Below are positions 8,153-17,490 of a DNA stretch of 64,000 nt, one piece after another. A program made the position numbers and the translations under genes. How positions within the stretch are numbered: the stretch's first letter is position 1; every line of letters starts with the position of its first letter. The notes beneath the pieces were generated by a model. It was not told the origin of the DNA and made no database searches. It was given only the letters and a program-made list of their open reading frames with translations. The stretch is taken from contig CAKTUU010000004.1 of assembly GCA_934621505.1 (NCBI GenBank), positions 65,690 through 129,689 on the forward strand. Reading direction: 5' to 3'. This DNA is from an uncultured Clostridia bacterium. Its GTDB lineage: Bacteria; Bacillota; Clostridia; Christensenellales; Aristaeellaceae.

Positions 8153-9955
8153 TTATTCCATCATTTCCGAAAAGTCCGCCAGCAGCTCGGCAAAGGTGTC
8201 CAGCGCGGATTCCACCGGTTCGGGAGTGGACATATCCACGCCTGCCACCTTCAGTTCCTCAATGGGGGATATGCTGCCGCCCAAAGTCAGGAATTTGCGG
8301 TAGGCCGCCACGGCCTCGGGGCCTCCGGTGAGAATACGGTTGGCCAGCGCCACAGCGGCGCAGAAGCCGGTGGCGTATTTGTACACATAGAAGGAACGGT
8401 AGAAGTGAGGAATGCGCATCCATTCATTTTCCACCAGCTTGTCCACCCGGCAGCCGCCGCCATAGTAACGCTTGTTCAAATCATAATAGGCCGCGCACAG
8501 GGATTCACGGGTCAGGGGCTGACCGGCTTCCTCCATGTTATGGGCGATCATTTCAAATTCGGCAAACATGGCCTGACGGAACACCGTGGTGCGGAAGCCC
8601 TCCAGCATGCGGCCAATCAGCGCGGCCTGGGCGGCCTTGTTGCCCTCGTGCTTTTTGCGCAGGGCGTGAATGGTCAGCACCTCGTTGCAGGTAGAGGCCA
8701 CCTCCGCCACAAAAATGGTGTAATCGCTCTTGGCGAAGGGCTGGTTGTGGTTGGAATAATAGCTGTGCATGGCGTGGCCCATTTCGTGGGCCAGCGTCAT
8801 CAGGCCGTCCAGTTCCGGACGGAAGTTGAGCATCACATAGGGATGCACGCCGTAGGCGCTGCCCGCGGAATACGCGCCGGTGGATTTATTGGGCGTTTCA
8901 TACACGTCGATCCAGCGGCTGTCCTTGGCGCCGCGCACCACGTCCTGATAATCTTTGCCCAGGGGCTCCACCACTTCCAGCAGCAGGTCATAGGCCTGGT
9001 CAAAGGTCAGCTTCATCTCAAAATCCCTGGTCATGGGCGCGTACAGGTCGTACATATGCACCGTGGGAATGTCAAAGGCGTTTTTACGCAGGGCGCAGTA
9101 GGCATTCAGGGTAGGCAGCGCGCCGTGGATGGCGTTCAGCAGGTTGTCATAGACGCTTTCCGGAATGTCGTCCGGGTACATGGCAGCAGCCCGGGCGGTC
9201 TTGTAGCCATGGGCGCGGGCGGCGAACACATCGCCCTTCACATTGGCGGCGTAGGTGGCCGCAAAGGTGGAGCCGTAAGCGCCGTAAGCCTTCATCATGC
9301 GTTCGTAAGCGCCCTTGCGCACGGCGCGGTTCTGGCTTTCCATCAGGGAGCCAAAGCGGGCGTGGGTCAGATCCACCAGCTGGCCCTGTTCGTTTTTCAC
9401 CTTGCCCAGGCTCATGTCCACATCGGTCAGCATGTCGTAAATATTGCTGGGCGCGCCCAGCACCTCGCCAGCACTGGCCAGCAGGGTTTCCTTGTCGGCG
9501 GACAGGGTATGGGGACGCATCCGCTCCAAATCCTTCAGGTGGGTGTCAAAATCCGCAAAGTCCGGATCCTCAATATAGCCCTTCAGGGTTTTTCTGGGCA
9601 AAGCCAGCAGTTCCGGATCCACAAAGGCCACAGAGGAGGCAAACTGGGCGTACAGGCTGGCCGCGCGGGCGGACAGCCCCTGATAAAAGCTGTCGGAGTT
9701 ATCGCTGTTCAGGCTGATCATGGCGTACAGATACAGCCGGGCGATATGCTCGCTGACCTGACTTTGCAATTTCAGCACTTCCAGCACCTTGTCCCGTCCC
9801 TGCTTCAGCGTGCCGGCGCAGGCGGCCAGTACGGCGCACTGCTGCTGAATCCAGGCAAAATCATTTTCCCAATCCTGGGTGGTTGCATACACATGGCTGG
9901 GATCCCATGTATCCTTCAAGGGAACGTCCTTACGCAAAAGCGTTTTTTCGCTCAT
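8153..9955 (-). CDS. pepF: Oligoendopeptidase F (M3 metallopeptidase)
   Basis: A 600-residue cytoplasmic zinc peptidase that cleaves short peptides of about 7-17 residues. The zinc motif HEMGHAMHSYY lies near residue 390, with the third ligand region NEVLTIHAL about 30 residues later. Length is normal for the family. ATG 9955 has GGAGGAG upstream. It is expressed from its own promoter (10010-10038) and ends convergent to the sugar importer. Role: peptide turnover; no special operon partner is seen. Confidence 0.95.
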   Translation of the reverse strand: MSEKTLLRKDVPLKDTWDPSHVYATTQDWENDFAWIQQQCAVLAACAGTLKQGRDKVLEVLKLQSQVSEHIARLYLYAMISLNSDNSDSFYQGLSARAASLYAQFASSVAFVDPELLALPRKTLKGYIEDPDFADFDTHLKDLERMRPHTLSADKETLLASAGEVLGAPSNIYDMLTDVDMSLGKVKNEQGQLVDLTHARFGSLMESQNRAVRKGAYERMMKAYGAYGSTFAATYAANVKGDVFAARAHGYKTARAAAMYPDDIPESVYDNLLNAIHGALPTLNAYCALRKNAFDIPTVHMYDLYAPMTRDFEMKLTFDQAYDLLLEVVEPLGKDYQDVVRGAKDSRWIDVYETPNKSTGAYSAGSAYGVHPYVMLNFRPELDGLMTLAHEMGHAMHSYYSNHNQPFAKSDYTIFVAEVASTCNEVLTIHALRKKHEGNKAAQAALIGRMLEGFRTTVFRQAMFAEFEMIAHNMEEAGQPLTRESLCAAYYDLNKRYYGGGCRVDKLVENEWMRIPHFYRSFYVYKYATGFCAAVALANRILTGGPEAVAAYRKFLTLGGSISPIEELKVAGVDMSTPEPVESALDTFAELLADFSEMME

Positions 9956-10009
9956 GATGAAACTCCTCCTTCATTAAAACAGCGGGCCAGACCGGCCCTT
10001 TTCATGATT

Positions 10010-10038
10010 ATTGTAACGCAAAAACGACGGCATAGCAA
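10010..10038 (-). promoter_or_regulatory. Promoter of pepF
   Basis: Minus strand TTGCTA (10038-10033), 17-bp spacer, TACAAT (10015-10010). Confidence 0.6.
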
Positions 10039-10044
10039 GGGCCG

Positions 10045-11190
10045 TCAGGGGCGCGCCACGGCCACGCCCTGGGTATACCATAACCCGCCCGGCAGCCCGG
10101 CGCCCAGCGCCCATACATCGTATGCCCGCTTCTCCAGCGCCTGCACCGCGTCCTTCCGGGGCCGGGCCAGAATGGGAATGCCGCTTTGCTTCATCAGGCC
10201 GGTTACACGGGAGCCGGGCCGCAGTCCCAGCAGCCGTACCTGACGGATCGCCGTATCGTTTTGCAAAAAATCCCGGGTTATATCCAGCAGCGCGTGACAG
10301 CACAGCCTGCTAAGCCGGGCCCTGGCATAGCGGCGGGTTTTCAGCCGATCCAGCAAATCCTCACGGGAGGAGGCGGCCATGGCGCAGTCACGCAGCCGGT
10401 ATTCCAGCCCTTCGGAGCAGTCCGGCAGCAGCGCCAGCGCCTGTACATCCGCCATACGCAGCTTATACAGCAGCAGCCGGTCCAAAGCGTCCGGGGCGCA
10501 TACCGGCCCCGTGGGCAGAACATATCCGCAGGCGGCGTTTGCCTGACCATACCGTCCCTGCCAAAACGCGGCCCGCACCGCCGTAGCGGACGGCCATTGG
10601 TCTGGCCGCAGCACATCCCCATGATAGTCGCTTTTACGGTCCACGGCATAGGGAACCAGCGGGCTGTGCAGCCGCCGGATGGCCCGCAGATAGCACAGGG
10701 CCAGAATGTTATTGGGCTTTTGCCACGCGCCGCCCCCCAGACATTGCTCCAGCGCCCGGCCCTGAGCCGCCGCAAAGGAACATCCGGCATCCAGCTGTTT
10801 TCGCAGCGCCTGCTGAAAGGCTTCCGTCGGTTCCTCCAGCAAATCCGCGGCAGGCAGCAGCGTGAGCAGGCCGTCCTCCGCGCCAAAGCACAGATGGGTT
10901 ACAAAACCCAGGCGGGTCAGCATTTCTACTCCGCCAAGAGCAAAATGCTCCCCGTCCCTGACGGCGCAGGCGCAGGGCAATTCCAGCACCAGATCCGCCC
11001 CGGCGTTCAGCGCCGCCTGGGCGCGAAACCGGGGGCCAAGCATGGCGGGCATGCCGCGCTGGGTAAAGCAGCCGCTCATCAGGCAGACAATGGCCGCGCC
11101 GGGCCATTTGCGCCGGATCAGGTCAAACTGATGGGCGTGCCCCAGATGGAAGGGATCGTACTCGCAGATGATTCCCACAACAGGCTCCAT
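10045..11190 (-). CDS. tmcAL: tRNA(Met) cytidine acetate ligase (YlbM family)
   Basis: A 381-residue nucleotidyltransferase-fold protein. In Bacillus this family makes N4-acetylcytidine at the wobble position of elongator tRNA-Met from acetate and ATP via acetyl-AMP. The N-terminal signature GIICEYDPFHLGHAHQ includes the HxGH nucleotide motif, followed by LMSGCFTQRG and DLVLELP. The gene is divergent from pta-ackA, which interconvert acetyl-CoA and acetate; this is an attractive context for an acetate-using enzyme but may be chance. In many Firmicutes this gene sits near the DUF177 gene, which here lies 4 kb away beyond pta-ackA and a glycosyltransferase. Confidence 0.85.
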   Translation of the reverse strand: MEPVVGIICEYDPFHLGHAHQFDLIRRKWPGAAIVCLMSGCFTQRGMPAMLGPRFRAQAALNAGADLVLELPCACAVRDGEHFALGGVEMLTRLGFVTHLCFGAEDGLLTLLPAADLLEEPTEAFQQALRKQLDAGCSFAAAQGRALEQCLGGGAWQKPNNILALCYLRAIRRLHSPLVPYAVDRKSDYHGDVLRPDQWPSATAVRAAFWQGRYGQANAACGYVLPTGPVCAPDALDRLLLYKLRMADVQALALLPDCSEGLEYRLRDCAMAASSREDLLDRLKTRRYARARLSRLCCHALLDITRDFLQNDTAIRQVRLLGLRPGSRVTGLMKQSGIPILARPRKDAVQALEKRAYDVWALGAGLPGGLWYTQGVAVARP

Positions 11191-11292
11191 TTTTTGTCCT
11201 CCCCCTTCCCTTTAGAGGAAAAAAGTTGTATACTGTTATGGCTAAAAACAGATACACACCGTGTATTTTACCACACGAGGGAGGAAAAAAAC

Positions 11293-12291
11293 ATGTCTGT
11301 CATCGACAAAATCAAAGCCAAAGCCAAGCAAAACGTGCAGCACATTGTGCTGCCCGAAGGCACCGAGCCGCGCACCGTGCAGGCCAGCGCCAAAATTCTG
11401 GCCCAGGGCATTGCTAAGGTAACCCTGCTGGGCAACCCGGACGAGGTGAAAAAGGTAGCCGCCGAAACCGGCACCGACCTGACCGGCGTAGCCATCATCG
11501 ACCCCAAAACCAGCGATAAGTCCGCCGAATACGCCAACCTGCTGTATGAGCTGCGCAAGGCCAAGGGCATGACCCCCGAGCAGGCCGCCGACCTGGTAAC
11601 CGGCAACACGCTGTATTACGGCGCGGTCATGCTGAAGGCCGGCGACGCGGACGGCATGGTGGGCGGCGCCATCAACTCCACCGCCAACGTGCTGCGTCCC
11701 GCTTTGCAGATCATCAAGACGGCCCCCGGCACCAAGGTGGTTTCCAGCTGCTTTATCATGGAAATTCCCGATAAAAAGTGGGGAGACAACGGCGTGATGA
11801 TCTTTGGCGACTGCGCCGTAAACCCCAACCCCACCGCCGAGGAGCTGGCCGCCATCGCTATTTCCAGCGCCCAGTCCGGCAAGCAGCTGGTTGACCTGGA
11901 TCCCCGTGTGGCCATGCTCAGCTTCTCCACCAAGGGCAGCGCCAAGCACGAGAACGTGACCAAGGTGCAGGAAGCCACCAAACTGGCCAAGGAGCTGGCT
12001 CCCGATTTGCAGCTGGACGGCGAACTGCAGGCTGACGCCGCGCTGGTGGAAAGCGTCGGCCAGCTGAAGGCCCCCGGCAGCACCGTGGCCGGTCATGCCA
12101 ACACCCTGATCTTCCCCGACCTGCAGGCGGGCAACATCGGCTACAAGCTGGTGCAGCGTCTGGCCGGCGCCGAGGCCATCGGCCCCATCATTCAGGGTCT
12201 GGCCAAGCCCGTCAGCGACCTGAGCCGCGGCTGCTCCGTGGACGATATTGTAAGCGTGGTAGCCATTACCGCCGTAAAGGCTCAGGGCTGA
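11293..12291 (+). CDS. pta: Phosphate acetyltransferase
   Basis: A 332-residue short-form Pta that converts acetyl-CoA and phosphate to acetyl phosphate. It contains the conserved MLKAGDADGMVGGA and GSAKHENV segments and the C-terminal GDPTRDLSRG-like SDLSRGCSVDDIV. The true start is ATG 11293 with GGGAGGA; the long in-frame extension upstream is antisense to tmcAL. ackA follows 30 nt downstream, so both are one acetate-forming, ATP-yielding operon of fermentation. Confidence 0.96.
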   Translation: MSVIDKIKAKAKQNVQHIVLPEGTEPRTVQASAKILAQGIAKVTLLGNPDEVKKVAAETGTDLTGVAIIDPKTSDKSAEYANLLYELRKAKGMTPEQAADLVTGNTLYYGAVMLKAGDADGMVGGAINSTANVLRPALQIIKTAPGTKVVSSCFIMEIPDKKWGDNGVMIFGDCAVNPNPTAEELAAIAISSAQSGKQLVDLDPRVAMLSFSTKGSAKHENVTKVQEATKLAKELAPDLQLDGELQADAALVESVGQLKAPGSTVAGHANTLIFPDLQAGNIGYKLVQRLAGAEAIGPIIQGLAKPVSDLSRGCSVDDIVSVVAITAVKAQG

Positions 12292-12321
12292 GCGCACAAC
12301 AGTGTAAGGAGAAAGAATGCG

Positions 12322-13524
12322 ATGAAGATTCTGGTTTTGAACGCCGGTTCCTCCTCCCTGAAATATCAGCTGATCGACATGGACGGCGAAAAGCTGCTGG
12401 CCAAGGGTCTGGTGGAGCGCATCGGCATCGAGGGCAGCCACATCAACCAAAAGGTGGGCGACAAGGTGTTTGACGCGGTCGCTCCCATGGCCAACCACAC
12501 CGAGGGCATCGAGTGGATGCTGAAGGCGCTGCTGGACCCGGAAAAGGGCGCTTTGAAAAGCATGGATGAAATCGGCGCGGTGGGCCACCGTGTGCTGCAC
12601 GGCGGCGAACGCTTTACCGCCAGCGTGCTGATTAACGAGGAAGTGAAGGAGGCCATTCGCGCCAACATTCCTCTGGGCCCCCTGCACAACCCCGCCAACC
12701 TGATGGGCATTGAGGCCTGCGAAAAGGTGATGCCGGGCACCCCCAACGTGGCCGTGTTCGACACCGCCTTCCACCAGACCATGCCTCCCAAGAGCTATAT
12801 GTACGGCGTGCCCATGGATTATTACGAGCGCCTGCATGTGCGCCGCTACGGCTTCCACGGCACCAGCCACCGCTATGTCAGCAAGCGCGCCTGCGAATTT
12901 TTGGGCATTCCCCGTGAGGGCACCCGTGTCATCACCTGCCACCTGGGCAACGGCTCCAGCCTGGCCGCCGTGCAGGACGGCAAGTGCCTGGATACCTCCA
13001 TGGGCATTACGCCTCTGGAGGGCGTGCTGATGGGCACCCGCTGCGGCAGCGTGGACGCCGCCGTGGTGCAGTACATTGCCAACAACGACCACATGACCGT
13101 GGACGAAGTGCTGACCATGATGAACAAAAAGAGCGGTCTGCTGGGCATCAGCGGCATCAGCAGCGACATGCGTGATATCGACGCGGCTGCCGACGCCGGC
13201 AACGAGCGCGCCATCATCGCCCGCGATATGCTGGTATGGGGCATTCGCAAGTACATCGGCGCTTACGCGGCTGAAATGGGCGGCGTGGACGTGATTGTGT
13301 TTACCGCCGGCATCGGCGAAAACAACGTGGCCCTGCGCGAGCGCATCATGAAGAACTTTGAGTATCTGGGCGCCAAGCTGGATCCGGCCAAGAATAACAC
13401 CCGCAGCGAGGCCGTCATTTCCGCCGACGACAGCAAGGTAAAGATTGTGGTGATCCCCACTGACGAGGAAATCGTCATTGCCCGCGATACCCTGTGCATC
13501 GTCACCGGCAAGGAAATCGAGTAA
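12322..13524 (+). CDS. ackA: Acetate kinase
   Basis: A 400-residue cytoplasmic kinase that makes ATP and acetate from acetyl phosphate. Family signatures are NAGSSSLKY at residues 7-15, the second signature VRYGFHGTSHRYV near 173, and GNGSSLAA. AAGGAG lies 9 nt before the ATG. A good terminator follows the stop. Together with pta it completes the Pta-Ack route. Confidence 0.97.
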   Translation: MKILVLNAGSSSLKYQLIDMDGEKLLAKGLVERIGIEGSHINQKVGDKVFDAVAPMANHTEGIEWMLKALLDPEKGALKSMDEIGAVGHRVLHGGERFTASVLINEEVKEAIRANIPLGPLHNPANLMGIEACEKVMPGTPNVAVFDTAFHQTMPPKSYMYGVPMDYYERLHVRRYGFHGTSHRYVSKRACEFLGIPREGTRVITCHLGNGSSLAAVQDGKCLDTSMGITPLEGVLMGTRCGSVDAAVVQYIANNDHMTVDEVLTMMNKKSGLLGISGISSDMRDIDAAADAGNERAIIARDMLVWGIRKYIGAYAAEMGGVDVIVFTAGIGENNVALRERIMKNFEYLGAKLDPAKNNTRSEAVISADDSKVKIVVIPTDEEIVIARDTLCIVTGKEIE

Positions 13525-13537
13525 TTGGAATGCGTTT

Positions 13538-13577
13538 CAGGCAGGCGGGAAGGGCTTTTCCGTCTGCCTGTCTTTTT
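13538..13577 (+). terminator. Terminator of pta-ackA
   Basis: CAGGCAG and CTGCCTG arms with an extended imperfect stem (CGG/CCG inner pairs) followed by TCTTTTT. Confidence 0.85.
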
Positions 13578-13607
13578 ACACCCGGCACACAAGGAGGGGC
13601 TTTGAGT

Positions 13608-15190
13608 ATGGCGAAGCAGTGTAGAAAAGTGGCGGTGGGAGCCTTTTTTGCCGTTTTGATGCTCATTGGCCTGCTGACGCTATGCGACTATTCCGCCAGC
13701 TATGACGAGCTGCCTCAGCAGGCGATTCTGCGCGCCAACGCCAAAGAATACGCCCTTGCGCTGCAAAAAGCGGGAATAAACTGCCCGGCCTGGCTGGCGC
13801 TGGAGGACGCCGCCATTTCCGAATCCGTAGAGCGGGATCACGGCATTGCGCCCATGTATCTGTATCTGCCCTTTCTGACGACTGCGTCCCAGCATACTGC
13901 CTCCACCCTGTGGAGCCTGATTGTCTGGCTGTGGTTTATGGCCGGGCTGTGGAGCCTGTACGCCCTGGCGCGCAGGCTGGGACTTAACCGTTTTTTTGCC
14001 TGTGTGGCGACGCTGCTGCTGTACTTGTCCCCCCGTTTTTTCGCTCACGCCCACTTTAACGACAAAGACCTGGTCATGTTATGTCTGATGCTGGTTTGCC
14101 TGTGGCTGGGAGCGCGTCTGCTGGAAAAGCTGTGCTGGCGGCGCGCCCTGGTATTCTCCCTGGCCGGGGCGCTGGCAACCAATCTGCGGGTTTCCGGCCT
14201 GCTTGCCTGGGGCTGCATTTGTCTGTCCGCCGTTGTGCTGCTGTCGGTGCGCCGTCAATGGAACCGGCGTAGAATTGGCCTGGCGGTGATGACCCTCTTT
14301 TCCTTTCTGGCCCTTTACCTTTTATTAACGCCTGCCTGCTGGAGCCATCCCGGGCAATATTTTAGCTACCTGTTCGGCAATTCTGCGGCTTTTTCCCGGT
14401 GGAAGGGTGTGCTTTTTTTCCGCGGGGCTGAATTTCATATTCCGGACAACCCGTTGCCCTTCTACTATTTGCCCTATTTGATGGTGGTAACCTTACCCTT
14501 GTATACGCTACCGCTTGGCCTTGTCGGCCTGGTAAAGCTGGTGCTTCAAACCAGGCGAGAGCCAAAGGAGTTTTTTCCAAACCAAACGGCTTACTGCTTT
14601 GGTCCGCCGCCATCTGCTGGCTGTTGCCCATAGTGGCGTATATTCTCGTGCGGCCGGTGGTGTACAACGGCTGGCGGCATTTCTACTTTGCCTGCGCCGG
14701 GCTGCTGATTCTGGCGGCTTATGGAATCGGTGTGCTGTGGCGGCTGTGTCAAAGGCGGGTTTGGCTAAGGCAGGCGTATGCCGCCGCTCTGTGCTGCTGC
14801 TTTGCCCTGAGCGGCGTGGGCATGATGCAAAATCACCCGTATGAAGCGTCCTACTATAACCTGCTGTGCAGCAGGGGCGCCATGGAAACCGATTATTGGA
14901 ATACGGGCTGTACCGGCGCTCTCAAGCAGCTGGCTGCCTCCCCAAACCGCAACCAGTCCCTGCCGCTGGAAGTGGGCTGCTATTTCTTTGACCTGCAAAA
15001 CGCCCGCTTTAAGCTGGACGAAGGGTTAAAGTCCCGGCTGACCACCACAACCGCAAAGGACGCCCCTTATTTATACTATATTGAGAATTATGTGCAGGTG
15101 TACAACGTGCCTGAACCGGAGGGCTACCATACGCTGTTTCAGGTATACAGCTATGGCCGGCTGATCGGCACCATGTACGAACAGGATTGA
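13608..15190 (+). pseudogene. Membrane glycosyltransferase (GT-C type) with one frameshift
   Basis: The two halves read as one protein of about 527 residues. The first frame runs from ATG 13608 (AAGGAGGGG upstream) and fails at about 14571-14576, a run of six T. The second frame continues with SKPNGLLLWSAAICWLLP up to the TGA at 15190. The N half has a signal-anchor helix, then multiple membrane spans; the early EDAAISESVERDHG and the AHFNDKD motif suggest acidic catalytic loops of polyprenyl-phosphate-dependent GT-C enzymes. The C half has further spans and an extracytoplasmic tail. A one-base deletion (T7 to T6), a sequencing error or slippage on the T-run could each explain the break. The neighbour at 15730 is a related membrane glycosyltransferase. 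Confidence 0.7.
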
Positions 15191-15205
15191 CAAGGAGGTT
15201 TTTCC

Positions 15206-15706
15206 ATGAATCTGGATATTTCCAAGGGGTTTGTTTCTCCATTAACCCATCTGCCCTTTACCGCCGAGGTAACGCTGCCGCCCCAGGACGTCAGCGGCGA
15301 CATTATTACCTTTGACCCGGTGAAGCTGGAAGGAGAATATGTGGTGGCGGACGATACCGTTACCCTGGAGGGCGGCCTGTCCACAGTGGCTCACGGCGCG
15401 TGCGCCCTGTGCCTGAACCCCGCCAGCGCCCCGGTAGAGGTATCCTTTCGCGAAACCTTCCGCAAGGACGCTAACGAGGAGGAGGACGAAACCTTCCATT
15501 ACGAGGGGAAAAACCTGCCGCTGGAGCATATGACCCTGACCCTGGTGATGCTGAACCTGCCCATGCGCTTTCTGTGCAGCGATACCTGCGCGGCAGGCGC
15601 GGAATACCTGGGCCATGTGGAGGACGCGCCTCAGCCCGAACCGGAGGAAGAAAGCACCTACCGGCCCTTTGAAGGGCTGAAGGACCTGCTGGACAAACAG
15701 CAATAA
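15206..15706 (+). CDS. DUF177 (YceD family) protein
   Basis: A 166-residue protein with the DUF177 layout: a cysteine pair ALCLNP near residue 70, acidic middle, and a second cysteine pair LCSDTC near 115, then an acidic tail. The family (E. coli YceD) has been linked to 23S rRNA metabolism and is usually cotranscribed with rpmF (ribosomal protein L32). AAGGAGG precedes the ATG. No rpmF follows here; the next gene is a membrane glycosyltransferase 23 nt downstream. Confidence 0.85.
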   Translation: MNLDISKGFVSPLTHLPFTAEVTLPPQDVSGDIITFDPVKLEGEYVVADDTVTLEGGLSTVAHGACALCLNPASAPVEVSFRETFRKDANEEEDETFHYEGKNLPLEHMTLTLVMLNLPMRFLCSDTCAAGAEYLGHVEDAPQPEPEEESTYRPFEGLKDLLDKQQ

Positions 15707-15729
15707 CAGCAAGCGAGGCGACTTTTATA

Positions 15730-17208
15730 ATGAAACCGTCCCCTTTTTTGCAGGATGACCGCAGCCTGAAGCCTGACAAGTGGCAAACCGTGGTGCTGTA
15801 CCTGCCCTTTGCGCTGATGGCCTGCCTGTACACCGGCTTTGCCCTGTATCAGCTGCAAAACCTGATTTATAATGGCCAGCAGATTGGGCTGGCCGTTGCG
15901 GCGCTGGCTGTGCTGCTGGCGGCGGGCTATGGGCTGGTAAGGCTGTATGCCCGTCGGCCCAGGGTGGCGGTGGTCCTTTTGCTGCTTGTGGCCGCCGGGC
16001 TGCGTCTTTGCTTTGCGCTAAGCCTGCCTACGGCTCCCATGAGCGATTTTCAGGCGTTTTATCAGGCCGCCGAGGAAATGCGCACCGGCTCCCTGTCCTG
16101 GACCCATGTGTATACATCCGACGATTATTTTTACCGCTGGGCGTATCAAATTCCCTTTACGCTGTACGAGGCGGGCATTCTGTCCATCTGTCCCAGCATT
16201 GTGGCGGTGAAGCTGGCGGATGTGCTGTGGATGACGCTAAGCGTTTTTCTGGTTTACCGCATTGCTTCCCGCTTTACGGCTTCCCCCTGGGCCATGGGGT
16301 TCGCGTTTGTGTATGCGGTGGACCCAAGCGCCATTTATCTGGTAAATATGATGTCCAACCAGCCGGTTTCCACCTTTTTGCTGCTTTGGGGGCTGTATAC
16401 GCTGCTTAGCAGCAAGCGCTGGTACGGCTTCGCGCTGGCCGGAGCGCTGCTGGGCCTGCACCAGCTGATGCGTCCGGAGGGCATTATCGCCCTGCTGGCC
16501 ATTGGGGCCTGCTGCGTATACCGGATCATTCTGTCGCCCCATCGCGCGCTGCTGCTGCGCACAGCCGGTCAGCTTGCGCTGGTTGTGGGCTGCTACCTGC
16601 TGGTTACCATGGGCACGGAGCAGCTGCTGATTGCTACCGACGTGGCCCCCAACGGCATTGGCAACCTGCGTCCGGAACACCGCTTCGCCATCGGTCTGAA
16701 CTTTGCCAGCCATCATGGGGAATACAATAACGACAGCGCGTATATCTACCGCATTGACGACGCCGGGCAGCGCAAGCAGGCGCTCAGGCAGTTTATTGCC
16801 CAGCGCTATCAGCAATGTGATAAACCACTCTCCTTTTTCCTGCGCAAAATCAGCTGCTATTGGACGGACGCGTCCCCCTACTTTTGGCTGCTGAACGGCG
16901 TTGACCAGCCCAACCCGCCCTTTGGCCTTACCGCTGAAACCCTGTACCCGGTATTATCTACCCTGGAGCTTTGCCTGCGGGCCTTTTTATACGGTTTCAG
17001 CTGGATTGCCCTTATCCTGCGGCTGGTGCGCAGACAGATCCGGCCGCTGGCCCAAAACCCTGCCGCGCTGCTGTGCATGGCCATTCTGGGCTGCGCGTTC
17101 TGCGCCTTTTTGATTCTGGAGGTGCAGCCGAAATACCGTTACTATGTTCTTCCCTTCTTATACTGTCTGGCAGCCTTGCTGGCGTTCAAAAAGCCGCAGG
17201 CTGATTGA
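15730..17208 (+). CDS. Polytopic membrane glycosyltransferase, GT39/ArnT-like
   Basis: A 492-residue integral membrane protein with about 11-12 hydrophobic segments. The first external loop after the second or third span contains PMSDFQAFYQAAEEM, with the acidic residue expected in GT-C catalytic loops. Such enzymes transfer sugars from polyprenyl-phosphate donors to envelope acceptors. It shares the overall layout, but little obvious sequence, with the broken gene at 13608. It follows the DUF177 gene closely and may be read from the same transcript. Acceptor and donor cannot be inferred. Confidence 0.75.
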   Translation: MKPSPFLQDDRSLKPDKWQTVVLYLPFALMACLYTGFALYQLQNLIYNGQQIGLAVAALAVLLAAGYGLVRLYARRPRVAVVLLLLVAAGLRLCFALSLPTAPMSDFQAFYQAAEEMRTGSLSWTHVYTSDDYFYRWAYQIPFTLYEAGILSICPSIVAVKLADVLWMTLSVFLVYRIASRFTASPWAMGFAFVYAVDPSAIYLVNMMSNQPVSTFLLLWGLYTLLSSKRWYGFALAGALLGLHQLMRPEGIIALLAIGACCVYRIILSPHRALLLRTAGQLALVVGCYLLVTMGTEQLLIATDVAPNGIGNLRPEHRFAIGLNFASHHGEYNNDSAYIYRIDDAGQRKQALRQFIAQRYQQCDKPLSFFLRKISCYWTDASPYFWLLNGVDQPNPPFGLTAETLYPVLSTLELCLRAFLYGFSWIALILRLVRRQIRPLAQNPAALLCMAILGCAFCAFLILEVQPKYRYYVLPFLYCLAALLAFKKPQAD

Positions 17209-17235
17209 CCCATATTCTGAAAGGAGCTTGCAATC

Positions 17236-17401
17236 ATGGCTGTAAAACAAACCGCGGGCCGGAAGCCCTGGGCGAATTTGCCCCCAAATTCGCGCAACTG
17301 AATGACGACGTATTGTTTGGCGAGGTTTGGAGCCGGGAAAATTTGCTTTTCCTGCGGAAACGGTAAACTGTTTGGGAAGAGCCCTACGCCAAGATGAAAT
17401 A
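17236..17401 (+). pseudogene. Remnant of carboxymuconolactone decarboxylase family gene
   Basis: ATG 17236 (AAGGAG upstream) opens MAVKQTAGRK and then shifts: from 17265 the -1 frame continues ALGEFAPKFAQLNDD and VLFGEVWSRE, the typical start of small AhpD-like carboxymuconolactone decarboxylases, before stopping at 17364. A last in-frame piece WEEPYAKMK ends at 17401. One lost base near GGAAGCC plus a large internal deletion would explain this. The ribosome-binding site is intact but the product would be about 21 residues. Confidence 0.75.
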
Positions 17402-17447
17402 ACGGCCCGCTTTTTCCATTTGCGCAGCGGCTGGAAACAGCAAAATC

Positions 17448-17490
17448 AATAAACGGCGTGACTTTCGTGGTCGCGCCGTTCTGGTTTATT
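17448..17490 (-). terminator. Stem-loop downstream of the DUF3021 gene
   Basis: AACGGCG (17452-17458) and CGCCGTT (17474-17480), with outer AATAAA/TTTATT pairing; the minus-strand 3' side is T-rich. Probable end of the LytTR-DUF3021 transcript. Confidence 0.5.

Noticed and set aside
8405..10243. 612-codon plus-strand frame over pepF
   Set aside because: Shadow of the pepF coding strand; composition rich in His/Gln/Gly typical of antisense frames, and pepF motifs are unambiguous.
11242..13092. 616-codon minus-strand frame over pta-ackA
   Set aside because: Antisense shadow; pta and ackA on the plus strand carry all family signatures and ribosome sites.
14571..14577. Programmed -1 ribosomal frameshift site
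   Set aside because: The zero-frame context is G TTT TTT, not a canonical X XXY YYZ heptamer, and no clear downstream pseudoknot was seen; mutation or sequencing error is favoured, though not excluded.
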